Shown here: positions 1 to 8,918 of the stretch, piece after piece | How positions within the stretch are numbered: the first letter of the stretch is position 1 | Layout: the number at the start of each line of letters is the position of its first letter | Position numbers and translations under genes: made by a program | Assembly (NCBI GenBank): GCA_963850915.1 | Contig: CAWKND010000011.1 | Coordinates: 62,001-126,000, forward strand | Source: CAVTWH01 sp963850915 | GTDB taxonomy: Bacteria > Actinomycetota > Actinomycetes > Mycobacteriales > Micromonosporaceae | Direction: 5' to 3' | Length of the DNA stretch: 64,000 nucleotides | The notes under the pieces: model-generated | Databases searched by the model: none | The model's input: only the letters and a program-made list of their open reading frames with translations | What the model was told of the DNA's origin: nothing

Positions 1-621
1 TACGTCCACGAACAGGTTGACGATGCCGCGCAGTGAGGTGGTGAGGGCGGGTACTCCCACGTCCCAGTTGCCCGAGTCGGCGATCACCACGACGTCCGCG
101 GCCAGGTCTTCCCGGTACTCCCGGAGCAGGGTCTCCAGGCTGCCGGAGCCGAACTCCTCCTCGCCCTCCACGAAGATCACCAGCCCGACCGGCAGCGTGT
201 CCCCGTACGCCCGCAGCGCCGCGATGTGCGCCATCACGCCGGCCTTGTCGTCGGCGGTACCGCGTCCGTACAGCCGACCGTTGCGCTCGGTGGCCTCGAA
301 CGGCGGGGTCTGCCACTGCTCCGCGTCGCCGATCGGCTGCACGTCGTGGTGGGCGTAGAGGAGTACGGTCGGCGCCCCCGGCGGAGCCGGCCGGCGCCCG
401 ATGACCGCGGGCTGCCCACCGGCCCGCACGATGCGTACATCCGGCATGCCGGCCTCGCGCAGCAGGGTGGCCACCGCCTCGGCAGAGCGCTCGACCTGGC
501 TGTGGTCGAAGCCGTCGAAGGCGATTCCGGGGATGCGTACCAGTTCGGTGAGGTCGCGGATCACGCCCGGCATGATCGTGTCGAGGGCACCGCGCAGCTC
601 TGCTTCGGTCATGGGCGCCAT
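1..621 (-). CDS. M20-family dipeptidase/deacylase, N-terminal part (gene runs off window start)
   Basis: The first 207 codons read as an M20/M28-type zinc peptidase that cleaves dipeptides or N-acyl amino acids in the cytoplasm. The metal-site motifs are in order: YAHHDVQP (about residues 89-96, His ligand and Asp), GRGTADDKAG (119-128, bridging Asp) and VEGEEEFGS (151-159, catalytic Glu and ligand). The C-terminal lid and dimerisation part lies beyond base 1. The start is ATG at 621 or the in-frame ATG at 612 (MTEAEL...). I keep 621, but neither has a strong ribosome site. The substrate cannot be deduced. The family call is firm. Confidence 0.88.
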   Translation of the reverse strand, partial: MAPMTEAELRGALDTIMPGVIRDLTELVRIPGIAFDGFDHSQVERSAEAVATLLREAGMPDVRIVRAGGQPAVIGRRPAPPGAPTVLLYAHHDVQPIGDAEQWQTPPFEATERNGRLYGRGTADDKAGVMAHIAALRAYGDTLPVGLVIFVEGEEEFGSGSLETLLREYREDLAADVVVIADSGNWDVGVPALTTSLRGIVNLFVDV

Positions 622-654
622 GCTAAGCGCGCCTTACCGCAACCGCCTGCCCAC

Positions 655-853
655 CCCTGTGCCTGACGATCCGCCCCTGCGCCTAACGACACCCCTGTGC
701 CTAACGACCCCCTGCGCCGGACGACCCGCCCCTGCGCCAGACGACCCGCCCCTGCGCCGGACGACCTGCCGCTGCGCCGGACGACCCGCCCGCCCCTGCG
801 CCGGACGACCTGCCGCTGCGCCAGATGACCCGCCCCTGCGCCGGACGACCTGC
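655..853. repeat. Degenerate ~20-bp tandem repeat array, about ten copies
   Basis: The unit is close to CCTGCGCCGGACGACCCGCC. Copies vary at GCC(G/T)GA versus GCCTAAC and CCGCC versus TGCCG, and one copy has a short insertion. The array fills most of the non-coding stretch between the start of the M20 gene (621) and the stop of the M48 peptidase gene (933). I see no gene in that stretch. Confidence 0.85.
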
Positions 854-932
854 AGTCGCCGCGTCGGGCCGGGCCAGGCAGGCCGCCGCCGCACCGGGGC
901 AGGCGCGGCCGCGCCGGGCCGGGCCGTATCGC

Positions 933-2093
933 TCAGCGTCGGGGCGGGGCCGGTCCGTCGGAGGCGGCGCCCCACGGATCGTCGGGACCGCTGCTGCTGC
1001 CGCTGTTGTTGTCGCTCCCGCCGCCGGTACCCGTTGCGGAGTCTTCGCCGGCCGGGCGTTGACCGCGGCCGGCGGCGCGGTCGCGGACCCAGCCCATGCC
1101 GGAGCCGACCCAGTCGCCGACTCCGGTGGCGCCGTCGCCGAGCTTGCGGAGCAGGCTGACGAGCGGATCCTGGGAGCGCCGGAACGTCTCCCGGTAGTCC
1201 TCGGCCGCCGCCTTGGCGTCAGTGGACATCGACGCGGTACGGTCGTCGTCGCGGCGCGGGTAGTCGCCGGAGAGAATCTGTTGGTACGCACCGGAATCGG
1301 TCCACCTACGCAGGTCGGCCGAGCGGGCGACCGGCAGCGGGTGGGTCATCCCGACAAGCATCCGCAGCTTGATCAGGCTGTCCCGCAGATCACCCGCGCG
1401 GTCGTAGTCGGCGGCCTGCTCGAGGAACGCGGTGGTGTCGATCTCGGCGAGGTCACCGCCGCCGGCCAGCTTCATGTGCGCGCGCAGCGCAGCGGCCGGG
1501 TCCTGCCCGGCGAGCAGGCCGGCCCGGTCGGCCGACAGTTCGGCCTTGCGCCACCACTCGTAGAGCGCCACGATCAGCCCACGCAGCGCCATCGAGCCGA
1601 TCGGCAGCCAGGCCATGCTGGTGGCGAGCCGGGTCAGTACCAGCATCATCGTTCGGTAGACGGCGTGCCCGCTGACCAGGTGGCCGAGTTCGTGGCCGAG
1701 CACGTAGCGCAGCTCCTCGTCGTCGAACAGCTCCACCATGCGGCTGTTGACCACGATGAACGGCTTGGCCATCCCGACGCAGCCGGCGTTGAGTTCCGGC
1801 GAGAACTGCACGAAGAGCTCGGGCAGCTCGGCGATGTCCAGGGTCGCCGCGGCCTCGGCGAAGAGCCGGTGTACCCGGGGGTGCTGGCGGTGGTCGACAC
1901 GGATCGCGCTGCCCAGGTATTCCAGGCGCCAGGCGCGCTCGTTCCACAGCGAGGAGAGCATTTTGAGCACCTCGTCGAAGCCACGCAGTTCGCGCAGCGC
2001 CGTCAGTGCCCCCTTGTCGGCCGGATGCTCCCAGGCGCGCGAGCTGATTCCGGTGAGCGTGATCCGGCGCCTGGCCGGAGTGGTCTCATCCAC
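933..2093 (-). CDS. M48-family zinc metallopeptidase, membrane-associated
   Basis: A protein of 386 aa with the gluzincin motif HELGH (about residues 134-138) and a downstream third-ligand Glu in KAELSADRAG (about 185). This is the layout of HtpX/Ste24-like M48 peptidases. A hydrophobic stretch at about 150-180 may be membrane-embedded. The C-terminal ~40 residues are a Gly/Ser/Asp-rich low-complexity tail. I chose the GTG at 2093: it follows an AGGAGG box, and the long in-frame extension upstream only duplicates the overlapping kinase gene. The start overlaps that gene's stop by 8 bp, so translation is probably coupled. The likely role is quality control or processing of membrane proteins. 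Confidence 0.85.
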   Translation of the reverse strand: MDETTPARRRITLTGISSRAWEHPADKGALTALRELRGFDEVLKMLSSLWNERAWRLEYLGSAIRVDHRQHPRVHRLFAEAAATLDIAELPELFVQFSPELNAGCVGMAKPFIVVNSRMVELFDDEELRYVLGHELGHLVSGHAVYRTMMLVLTRLATSMAWLPIGSMALRGLIVALYEWWRKAELSADRAGLLAGQDPAAALRAHMKLAGGGDLAEIDTTAFLEQAADYDRAGDLRDSLIKLRMLVGMTHPLPVARSADLRRWTDSGAYQQILSGDYPRRDDDRTASMSTDAKAAAEDYRETFRRSQDPLVSLLRKLGDGATGVGDWVGSGMGWVRDRAAGRGQRPAGEDSATGTGGGSDNNSGSSSGPDDPWGAASDGPAPPRR

Positions 2094-2706
2094 GAGCTGC
2101 CTCCTGACGGTGGTACTCCTCCTCCGGATGGTGCCCCACATCGGCAAGGGCGTCCACCACCAGGTCGGCGCGGGTCTCCGGCCGATCTTGGGCGAACCAG
2201 GCCAGCTCGCGCTCCTGCCAGCGGCGCAGTTCGGCTTCGATGCCGTAGCCACCGTCGCGGGCGAGCGCCCGGCGCAGCCGGAGCTCCGGATCAAGATCAA
2301 GGAAAATCGTGAGAGTACGCAGCCCCGCCGCCCCCTGCCGGGCAGTGCTCACCCCATCCAGCAGCAGCACGTCGGGTACCTCCACTTCCCGCTCCGTGGT
2401 GAACCCCCGGGCGTACCAGTCGTAGACCGGGTACCGCGCCGGCTCCCCGCGCCCGAGTGGTTCGAGTACCGTCGACTCCAGCCGGTGCCAGAAGGTGAAC
2501 TGGTCGTCCCACCCGTCTAGCAGGTCGTCGGTGTGCACGGTCGCCACGCGCGCACCCCGTTCGCGCAGCGCCCGCTCCAGCCGGACGGCGAAAGTGCTCT
2601 TGCCCGAGCCGGTACCCCCGTCCACGGCCACCACCCGTACCGTCCCCAACCGCGCCGGCCCGTCGAGTACCCGCCGCGCCAACTCCGCGTAGCTCTCCGT
2701 CTTCAC
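2086..2706 (-). CDS. Uridine-kinase-like P-loop NTP-binding protein
   Basis: A 206-aa P-loop kinase with Walker A GGTGSGKST (residues 30-38), the HTDDLLDGWDD element typical of uridine/phosphoribulokinase-like proteins (about 58-68) and a basic lid region (RLRRALARD). It probably phosphorylates a nucleoside or another small metabolite; substrate unknown. The start is a GTG whose last two bases overlap the TGA of cobQ (GTGA), and its own end overlaps the M48 gene. It is therefore the middle of a tightly packed operon cobD-cobQ-kinase-peptidase. A role in the cobalamin pathway is possible but nothing in the sequence shows it. Confidence 0.82.
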   Translation of the reverse strand: MKTESYAELARRVLDGPARLGTVRVVAVDGGTGSGKSTFAVRLERALRERGARVATVHTDDLLDGWDDQFTFWHRLESTVLEPLGRGEPARYPVYDWYARGFTTEREVEVPDVLLLDGVSTARQGAAGLRTLTIFLDLDPELRLRRALARDGGYGIEAELRRWQERELAWFAQDRPETRADLVVDALADVGHHPEEEYHRQEAARG

Positions 2707-4220
2707 ACTGGCGCTCCGGGCGGGATGAACGGCAGGCCGCGCGGCGCTCCGGAGTCCACCAGGTCACGCAGCGCCACCGTGTCCAGGTGCTCGGCGACCA
2801 GGTCGGCCAGCAGGTCGAGGAGGTCCTCGCGACGCTGCCCGAAGTCGGTGTCCGGGGCCGGCTCGAAGTCCCGGCCGGCCGTATCGGCGACACGGCGCAG
2901 GTAGGCCCGGCGGAAACCGTTGGACTCGAAGGCGCCGTGCCAGTGGGTACCCGCGACGGCGCCACAGACCGCCCCTTCGCTCCCGTCCGCCGTGCTGATC
3001 AGCGGCTCGGGGTCGCCAGCGGTGACGTACCCGTGATGGATCTCGTACCCGCTGACCGGCTCGCCGAGCGCCGTGCCAGCCACCCGGGCCAGCCGCTTCT
3101 CCCGTGCGAAGGTGACCTCGACCGGCAGCAGGCCGAGCCCGTCGACGCTGCCCCGACCGCTCTCCACCGTGTCGTGGATGCGCCGGCCGAGCATCTGGTA
3201 GCCGCCGCAGATCCCGAGCACGGCTCCGCCCTGCTGCGCATGCGCGACCACCGCATCAGCCAAACCGTTGGTACGCATCCACTCCAGATCGTCCACAGTC
3301 GACTTGGAGCCGGGAATGACGATCAGGTCGACGTCGTGCAGTTCGGCCGGGGAGGTGGTCAGCCGTACCGCCACGCCCGGCTCAGCGGCCAGCGCCTCCA
3401 GGTCGGTCGCGTTGGAGATGCGCGGTAGCCGGATCGCCGCGACCCGGAGCCACTGCTTGCCGACCGGCGGCTCGGGCCGGCCGATCAGCCGGCCGTCCAC
3501 ACTGGAGAGTGAGTCCTCGGTGTCCAGCCACAGCTGTGGATGCCACGGCACTACGCCGAGTGCGCGCCGGCCGGTCAACTGCTCGAGGCTGTCCAGCCCG
3601 GGTCGCAGCAGGCCGACATCGCCCCGGAACTTGTTCACCACGAAGCCGGCGAGCAGCTCCTGGTCGGCGCGGTCGAGGAGCGCGACGGTACCGAAGAAGG
3701 CGGCGAAGACTCCGCCCCGGTCGATGTCACCCACCACGATCACGGGCAGTTGGCCGTGCCGGGCCAGCCCCATGTTGACGAAGTCGCCGGCCCGCAGGTT
3801 GATCTCGGTAGGGCTGCCCGCACCCTCGCACACCACCACGGGGTAGTCGGCGCGCAGCGCGTCCAGTTCGGCGAAGGCGGCCTCGGCGAGCATCGGCCGT
3901 AGCTCGCGGAAGTTGCCCGCACCCAGCCGCCCGACCGCCTGTCCGCGGATCACCACCTGGCTCTGCTGGTCGCTTCCCGGCTTCAACAGCACCGGGTTGA
4001 ACCGCACGCTCGGCTCCAGCCCGCACGCCTGGGCCTGCAACGCCTGTGCCCGACCGATCTCGCCGCCGTCCGGGGTCACCACCGAGTTGTTGGACATGTT
4101 CTGTGCCTTGAACGGCGCGACCCGTACCCCCTGCCGGCGCAGCCATCGGCAGATGCCGGCGGTGAGCATGCTCTTGCCGGCGTCCGAGCCGGTACCCGCG
4201 ACCAGCAGCCCGCCGCTCAT
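2703..4220 (-). CDS. cobQ: Cobyric acid synthase CobQ
   Basis: A protein of 505 aa. It amidates adenosylcobyrinic acid a,c-diamide at four side chains, using glutamine and ATP, in B12 biosynthesis. The N-terminal DTBS-like half has the P-loop GTGSDAGKS (about 9-17) followed by PFKAQNMSNNS, a cobQ signature. The C-terminal half is a class-I glutamine amidotransferase with GICGGYQMLG (Cys nucleophile) and a late HWHGAFE (His). The ATG at 4220 overlaps the natural TGA stop of cobD (ATGA). The frame is also open upstream into cobD, but that is explained by a one-base disruption in cobD, not by a true fusion. Confidence 0.95.
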   Translation of the reverse strand: MSGGLLVAGTGSDAGKSMLTAGICRWLRRQGVRVAPFKAQNMSNNSVVTPDGGEIGRAQALQAQACGLEPSVRFNPVLLKPGSDQQSQVVIRGQAVGRLGAGNFRELRPMLAEAAFAELDALRADYPVVVCEGAGSPTEINLRAGDFVNMGLARHGQLPVIVVGDIDRGGVFAAFFGTVALLDRADQELLAGFVVNKFRGDVGLLRPGLDSLEQLTGRRALGVVPWHPQLWLDTEDSLSSVDGRLIGRPEPPVGKQWLRVAAIRLPRISNATDLEALAAEPGVAVRLTTSPAELHDVDLIVIPGSKSTVDDLEWMRTNGLADAVVAHAQQGGAVLGICGGYQMLGRRIHDTVESGRGSVDGLGLLPVEVTFAREKRLARVAGTALGEPVSGYEIHHGYVTAGDPEPLISTADGSEGAVCGAVAGTHWHGAFESNGFRRAYLRRVADTAGRDFEPAPDTDFGQRREDLLDLLADLVAEHLDTVALRDLVDSGAPRGLPFIPPGAPV

Positions 4221-5237
4221 CCCCGCCCCCGGCCTGCCGTGGCGCGATGGCGGAGCGTGCGGAAAGCCTTGGCGCGCAGCGGTCGGGCGAGGACATGTCC
4301 GACCGCGAGCACGACGGCGGCCGACCCGACCACGGCCGAGAGCCGGGCAGCGCGGCGTGATGTCGTCGATCCCGGGCGGTCGGCCGTCACCGAGTGCGGG
4401 ACGCTCCTCGACCCGGCCGTGGTAGACGTTGCGCCCGCCCAGCCGTACCCCGAGAGCGCCGGCCGCGGCCGCCTCACACTGACCGGAGTTGGGGCTGGGA
4501 TGCTGCCGGCCGTCGCGCAGCCAGCTGCGTAGCGCCTGCCGTCGACTCCCGCCGACCACCGGCGCGGACAGCACGGTCAGCGCCGCGGTTGCCCGTGCCG
4601 GGAGCAGGTTGGCGAGGTCATCGAGGCGGGCGGCGGGGGTACCGAAGCGGTGGTACCGCGGCGAACGGTGCCCCACCATGGCGTCCAGCGTGTTGACCGC
4701 CCGGTAGCCGAGCAGTCCGGGCAGTCCCGCGGCGGCGCCCCAGAACAGTGGAGCCACCTCCGCGTCGGAGCTGTTCTCCGCCACCGACTCGACCGTGGCT
4801 CGGGCCAGCTCGGGGGTGCCCAGCCCACTCGGGTCCCGGCCACACAGGTGCGGCAGTCGATCCCGGGCCGCGTCCAGATCCTGGCCTGCCAGCGAATCCG
4901 CCATCGCCCGAGCCTCCCGGCGCAGTGACGTCCCGCCGAGTACCGCCCAGGTCGCCCCCGCCGTCAGCCCGGCCCGCAGCCACGGATGCCGCCGGGTCGC
5001 CAGCAGCGCAACAGTCCCGAGGACTACCGGAGCACCGACCGCCACGCCCGTGAACAGCGCACCGGAGCGCAGGTCGGATCGGTAGACCCGGCGCTCCCAC
5101 GCACCGGCCGCCCGACCGAACCCGGCCACCGGGTGGTACCGCCGCGGGTCGCCCAGCACTCGATCGAGCACCGCACCCGCGAGTAGCCCACCGGCGTTGG
5201 CCGCCGCGAGCGCCACCGCTCTCCGCCCCGTACCCAC
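4217..5237 (-). pseudogene. cobD: Adenosylcobinamide-phosphate synthase CobD, disrupted by one apparent extra base
   Basis: CobD is a membrane enzyme that attaches the aminopropanol arm to cobyric acid. From the GTG at 5237 (GGGGAGGGG box upstream) the protein matches the family: LDRVLGDPRRYHPVAGFG, VAENSSDAEVAPLFW, GYRAVNTLDAMVGHRS, GQCEAAAAGALGVRLGG. After GRPPGIDDI the family C-terminus (RRAARLSAVVGSAAVVLA...) lies in the next frame. Removing one base near 4358 restores it, and it then ends in a TGA at 4217-4219 that overlaps the cobQ ATG exactly. As printed, the frame reads on into cobQ. It is either a sequencing error or a recent mutation; I favour an error, because the overlap is intact. 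Confidence 0.8.
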
Positions 5238-5657
5238 TCCCGCCCCTCCCCGTGCACCGCCCGACACCCGGTAATAGCCGGGCCGACGCCACCCGATCCG
5301 CAGCCGAATCCGCGTCGGCGCCCGACCCCGACTCCGCACCCGCAGTCCTAACTGCGTCCGGTCGGCCAGCCTCGCACACGCCCGCAGCTTCCTGCACCCG
5401 GCCCGCCGAGCTTCCCTTCCCGCACCTGCCGCTGTGCCGGCCCGCTGCCCGCGCCTCTGCCTGCCGCCCCGGCCTGCCCACTGCTTGCCGCCTGCCGCCC
5501 GCGCGGCTGCCCGCTCCCGCGAGCTGTCGCCGCTGCGCCGCTTCCGGCTGCCCGCTGCCGCTCGCTGCCCGTCCGGCCGTGCGGCCTGCCCTGCCTGGCC
5601 GCCGTCCCGGGTCGCAGCCCCACCCCGATTCGCCCAGGGCGGGGCTGCGAGCGGGAA
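5238..5657. other. Gene-free spacer between cobD and ssb
   Basis: A 420-bp stretch of irregular CTGCCCG/CTGCCGC-rich low complexity. Stop-free frames exist on both strands but are Arg/Pro/Ala-rich and without recognisable domains. It must carry the cobD promoter region. I see no clear hairpin. Confidence 0.5.
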
Positions 5658-6350
5658 CTACGTGCGGGACCGACGACCCCGACCGGAGCCGGCTCCCACC
5701 AACTCCGGGGCGTCGTCCTCGAGTCCCTGCCCGGATCCAAGCTCCGAATCCCCCTCAGATTCGGAGTCAGCTTCGGAGTCGGAGTCCGGCAGGGACGGGT
5801 CGGGCAGGGACGGGTCGCGTTGGCCCGCCCGGGACTCTTCGTAGAGCGCCGCGTCGAACGGCTCGAAGAGTTCGTTGTCGGCGGGCAGGTCGGCTGGGCG
5901 ACCGGGATCGTCGACCGGCTCGGTCAACTCGCCACCGACGCGGGCGTCGCTGGCCGTACCCTCGATCATGTCGGTACCCCCGGCGATCTTGCGGCGGGCG
6001 AACTTGCCCACACCCCGGGCCAGGTCGAAGCCGACCGCCAGCGCCTCCAGTTCGAAGGAGGTACGCCGCTGGCCCTCGCTGTCGACCCAGTCCCGGGTGT
6101 AGAGCCGGCCGTGCACGATCACCGGATCGCCGAGCTGCACGGAGACCGAGACGTTCTCGGCCAGCCGCCGCCAGCAGGTGACGCGTACCCGCAGCGAGTC
6201 CCCGTCGACCCAGGCGTCGCGCTCCTTGACGAACTTGCGGGAGGTCGCCGCGACCCGGAAGGTGACCATGAACGTGCCGGTCTGCGCGGTGCGCCGCCAC
6301 TGTGGCGCGGTGAGTACATTGCCGACCATCGTTATAGGCGTATCGAACAT
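5658..6350 (-). CDS. ssb: Single-stranded DNA-binding protein with atypical C-terminus
   Basis: A 230-aa SSB. The N-terminal OB fold (about 1-110) has MFDTPITMVGNVLTAPQWRR, RVTCWRRLAENV and VIVHGRLYTRDW. The start is ATG at 6350 behind AGGAGTGGCG; earlier in-frame starts would run into the promoter. A mid-C-terminal acidic region (DSDSEADSESEGDSEL) is present, but the protein does not end in the usual acidic tip with Pro-Phe that docks partner proteins. It ends in a basic GRGRRSRT. It may therefore be an accessory SSB, as in actinobacteria that carry two SSB genes, rather than the replicative one beside rpsF/rpsR. Confidence 0.9.
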   Translation of the reverse strand: MFDTPITMVGNVLTAPQWRRTAQTGTFMVTFRVAATSRKFVKERDAWVDGDSLRVRVTCWRRLAENVSVSVQLGDPVIVHGRLYTRDWVDSEGQRRTSFELEALAVGFDLARGVGKFARRKIAGGTDMIEGTASDARVGGELTEPVDDPGRPADLPADNELFEPFDAALYEESRAGQRDPSLPDPSLPDSDSEADSESEGDSELGSGQGLEDDAPELVGAGSGRGRRSRT

Positions 6351-6543
6351 CGCCACTCCTCGTACCCTCGTGATTTGTTGTGGACCGAGTCGACTCGACG
6401 CCGAGCCTGGCCGCTGGGGCGACCACCCGGCCACCCGATCCCCGCCCTTCTGTGGATAGCGAGGGTGGTTGTGGACAACCGGCAACAGGACGAACAGATG
6501 TGGTACGCAGGGAGTACCTGCCGGTAGCCTCGGCGATGTGGAC

Positions 6544-7488
6544 ATGGAGATCGACGTACTCGGCGAGCCCTACCGGCGTCGCACCATTGAGCTGGGTAGC
6601 GACAACGAGGGGCCGGTGGTGGCCACGCTCGTGAGCCGGTTCGCCGAGCGCCCGACCGGCCGGGCGGTGCTCTATGTCCACGGGTACAACGACTATTTTT
6701 TCCAGACCCACCAGGCCGACTTCTGGATCGAGCGGGGCTACGACTTCTACGCTCTTGATCTTCGTAAGTACGGCCGCAGTCTGCTCCCGAACCAGACGCC
6801 GAACTACATCTCGAAGATCACCGACTACTTCGTCGAGCTGGACGCGGCCGCGAAGATCATCCGCGCCGAGCGCGACCACGACCACCTGGTGATCAGCGCG
6901 CACTCGACCGGCGGCCTGATCACCAGCCTGTGGGCGCACGCCCGGCGGGACGACGGGATCGTCGACGGAATCTTCCTGAACAGCCCGTTCTTCGAGTTCA
7001 ACCTGCCCAAACTGACCCGGACCACGGCCGCGCCGGCGATTTCCGCGATCGGTCGGGTACGGCCACTCGGCAAGATCGTGATGAGCGGCGGTACCTACGG
7101 CCGCAGCCTGCACGTCGACCACCTGGGCGAGTGGAGCTTCGACGTGGCGTGGAAACCGATCGAGGGCTTCCCGGCGCGGATGGGCTGGATCGGCGCGGTA
7201 CGCCAGGCGCAGGCGCGGCTGCAGGCCGGCCTGGCGATCCCGGTACCGATCCTGGTCGGCGCGTCACTGCGCAGCTACAAGAGCAGCAAGTGGAGCGAGG
7301 ACGCGCGCACCGCCGATGCCGTGCTGGACGTCGAGCACATCGCCCGGTACTCCTCCGGGCTGGGTACGCACGTGACGATCGTGCGCTTCGACGGCGGGCT
7401 GCACGACCTCACGCTGTCCGCGCCGCCGGTACGCGAGCAGGTCTTCGCCGAGCTCGACCGCTGGCTGACCGCCTACCTGCCGGCCTGA
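6544..7488 (+). CDS. Alpha/beta hydrolase, serine aminopeptidase/lysophospholipase-like
   Basis: A cytoplasmic hydrolase of about 314 aa with an oxyanion-type segment VLYVHGYNDYF, the motif DLRKYGRS and a nucleophile elbow SAHSTGGL. The elbow is S-x-H-S-x-G, so its first Gly is replaced. A late His in GGLHDLTLS completes a plausible triad. It belongs to the Hydrolase_4 (S33-like) group, monoglyceride lipase or lysophospholipase-like. The start could be ATG 6544 or GTG 6538. There is no ribosome site, which suggests a leaderless message. It is transcribed divergently from ssb. Substrate unknown. Confidence 0.8.
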   Translation: MEIDVLGEPYRRRTIELGSDNEGPVVATLVSRFAERPTGRAVLYVHGYNDYFFQTHQADFWIERGYDFYALDLRKYGRSLLPNQTPNYISKITDYFVELDAAAKIIRAERDHDHLVISAHSTGGLITSLWAHARRDDGIVDGIFLNSPFFEFNLPKLTRTTAAPAISAIGRVRPLGKIVMSGGTYGRSLHVDHLGEWSFDVAWKPIEGFPARMGWIGAVRQAQARLQAGLAIPVPILVGASLRSYKSSKWSEDARTADAVLDVEHIARYSSGLGTHVTIVRFDGGLHDLTLSAPPVREQVFAELDRWLTAYLPA

Positions 7489-7499
7489 CCGGGCCAAGT

Positions 7500-8018
7500 T
7501 CAGCCGAAGGGCTCCCACTCGCCGTCCCGCCAGACCACGAGGTCGGGCAGGAGCAGGTGCTCACCCTTGGCGAAGAAGACCCGGTCAACGGCGCGCCGGG
7601 CCTTCTCCAGCCCGGCCCGCGACCGCGACCCGGTGATGATCACGACGTCCCGCGCCGGAACCCCAATGACAAGATCACCTGGTACCGAGTCGGCCAACTC
7701 GTCCCAGAACAGCTCAGAAAGCAGCAGGCTGGACTCCAGCCCGTCGAAGGAAAGCATCAGTGCCGGTGGCTGTCCGTGTACCCGCACGTGGTCGAGCATC
7801 CCGTCCAGCTGATCGGCCGCGGCACGCCGCAACTCCCGCCGCGACATGTCGAGCCGGTCGAGGTCTTCCCAGGTCAGCAGCCGATCGCCGTACGGCGGCC
7901 CGACCGTGTACGCGACCGCCACGTCGTCCAGGTAACCGTCCAGCACGTGGGCGTCCTGGTAGCCGGGGTCACTCACCGACACGAGAACAGGAAGGACAGT
8001 GGCGCTCGTCACCCGCAC
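7500..8018 (-). CDS. DUF1444 (YtpQ-like) family protein
   Basis: A 172-aa soluble protein that matches my memory of DUF1444: an early VPVLVSVSDP, a middle LDDVAVAYTVGPPYGDRL, then LTWEDLDRLDMSRRELRRAA, SFDGLESSLLLSELFWDEL and VIGVPARDVVIITGSRS. Function is unknown for the family. The start is GTG at 8018. It converges on the preceding hydrolase with an 11-bp gap. Confidence 0.65.
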   Translation of the reverse strand: MRVTSATVLPVLVSVSDPGYQDAHVLDGYLDDVAVAYTVGPPYGDRLLTWEDLDRLDMSRRELRRAAADQLDGMLDHVRVHGQPPALMLSFDGLESSLLLSELFWDELADSVPGDLVIGVPARDVVIITGSRSRAGLEKARRAVDRVFFAKGEHLLLPDLVVWRDGEWEPFG

Positions 8019-8155
8019 GAGCGAAAACTTACTTGCTAGTCAGGAAGATGAGAAGTCCTCTTGTCCAGTTGGCGAACAAGAACCTTGTATGTCCCCAAAC
8101 CACGGACAAAATGATCGAGAGGGGGCCGGAGCCGGGCGGTACCCTCTCCAACGAC

Positions 8156-8228
8156 GCGCCCGTAGCTCAGCGGATAGAGCGACGGACTTCTAATCCGAAG
8201 GTCGCAGGTTCGAATCCTGCCGGGCGCA
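8156..8228 (+). tRNA. tRNA-Arg (anticodon TCT)
   Basis: A 73-nt cloverleaf. The acceptor GCGCCCG (8156-8162) pairs with CGGGCGC (8221-8227), discriminator A at 8228. The D arm is GCTC...GAGC. The anticodon loop CTTCTAA puts TCT at 8189-8191 and reads AGA codons. The T arm is GCAGG-TTCGAAT-CCTGC. The first anticodon-stem pair is an A-A mismatch. The 3' CCA is not encoded in full. Confidence 0.96.
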
Positions 8229-8313
8229 CCCAAATCACGGACGTCGCAGATGCGGATCCCAAATCCGTGCGGTCCATGGCGCATCCGGAAGACGGGCCGT
8301 ATGGTGCTGCGTC

Positions 8314-8913
8314 ATGTCGATCATCTCGAGACTCCTCGGCGGCACCCAACCACCCGCGCCGCTGCCGTACAACGAAGACTCCGCGGAGGGTCTGGCGGCG
8401 CGCTGGGTTCGCTGGGCCGCGAGCATCGGCGTAGACGAGAGCCCAATCGCGGATACCACGGGCGCACACGCGGGATTGCGCCAGCCGGACGACGTTTGGT
8501 TTCTCGCCGGTACTTTCGGCGGGACGGTCGAACGCCACTGCACCATTCCTGCCGGTCGCCGCATCTTCCTGCCTGCCTTCAACATGTGGCAGTACCCCGC
8601 GCACCGGGCCGAGCCGATCGACCTGCCGCACGCCTACGGCGAACTCTCTGTGGACGGCACCCCGGTACCGCTCGACACCGTCACGACGGGCGCACCGTTC
8701 ACAGTCAGCGGGGTCCGGAACAACCCGGTCACCGGTGGCACGCGTACCGTCACGGCGACCGTCTGGGGCATGTGGAAGCTGCTCGACGGTCTGCCACCCG
8801 GGGATCACACGATCGTGATCAGCGGCGGGGACGGCGAAGGTTTCGACATTGCTGCCACGTACCAGATCGTCGCTGTGCCGGGCGCCGCTGTCGCGCCCAT
8901 CCGCCATCATTGA
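8314..8913 (+). CDS. Conserved protein of unknown function
   Basis: A 199-aa protein with no signal peptide or membrane helix. The segment VWFLAGTFGGTVERHCTIPAGRRIFLPAFN resembles a pattern I associate with uncharacterised, often secreted, beta-rich proteins; the C-terminus GDHTIVISG also looks beta-rich. The start is ATG at 8314, 85 bp after the tRNA. No function is proposed. Confidence 0.65.
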   Translation: MSIISRLLGGTQPPAPLPYNEDSAEGLAARWVRWAASIGVDESPIADTTGAHAGLRQPDDVWFLAGTFGGTVERHCTIPAGRRIFLPAFNMWQYPAHRAEPIDLPHAYGELSVDGTPVPLDTVTTGAPFTVSGVRNNPVTGGTRTVTATVWGMWKLLDGLPPGDHTIVISGGDGEGFDIAATYQIVAVPGAAVAPIRHH

Positions 8914-8918
8914 TTGCT

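Noticed and set aside
655..853. CRISPR array
   Set aside because: Repeats are back to back without unique spacers, and no cas genes are near.
2703..5339. A true CobD-CobQ fusion protein
   Set aside because: The natural CobD C-terminus and its stop overlapping the CobQ start are present in the shifted frame, so a one-base disruption explains the continuous reading.
5252..6181. Plus-strand Pro/Arg-rich frame over the cobD-ssb spacer
   Set aside because: Low complexity, antisense to ssb in its second half, and no plausible ribosome site.
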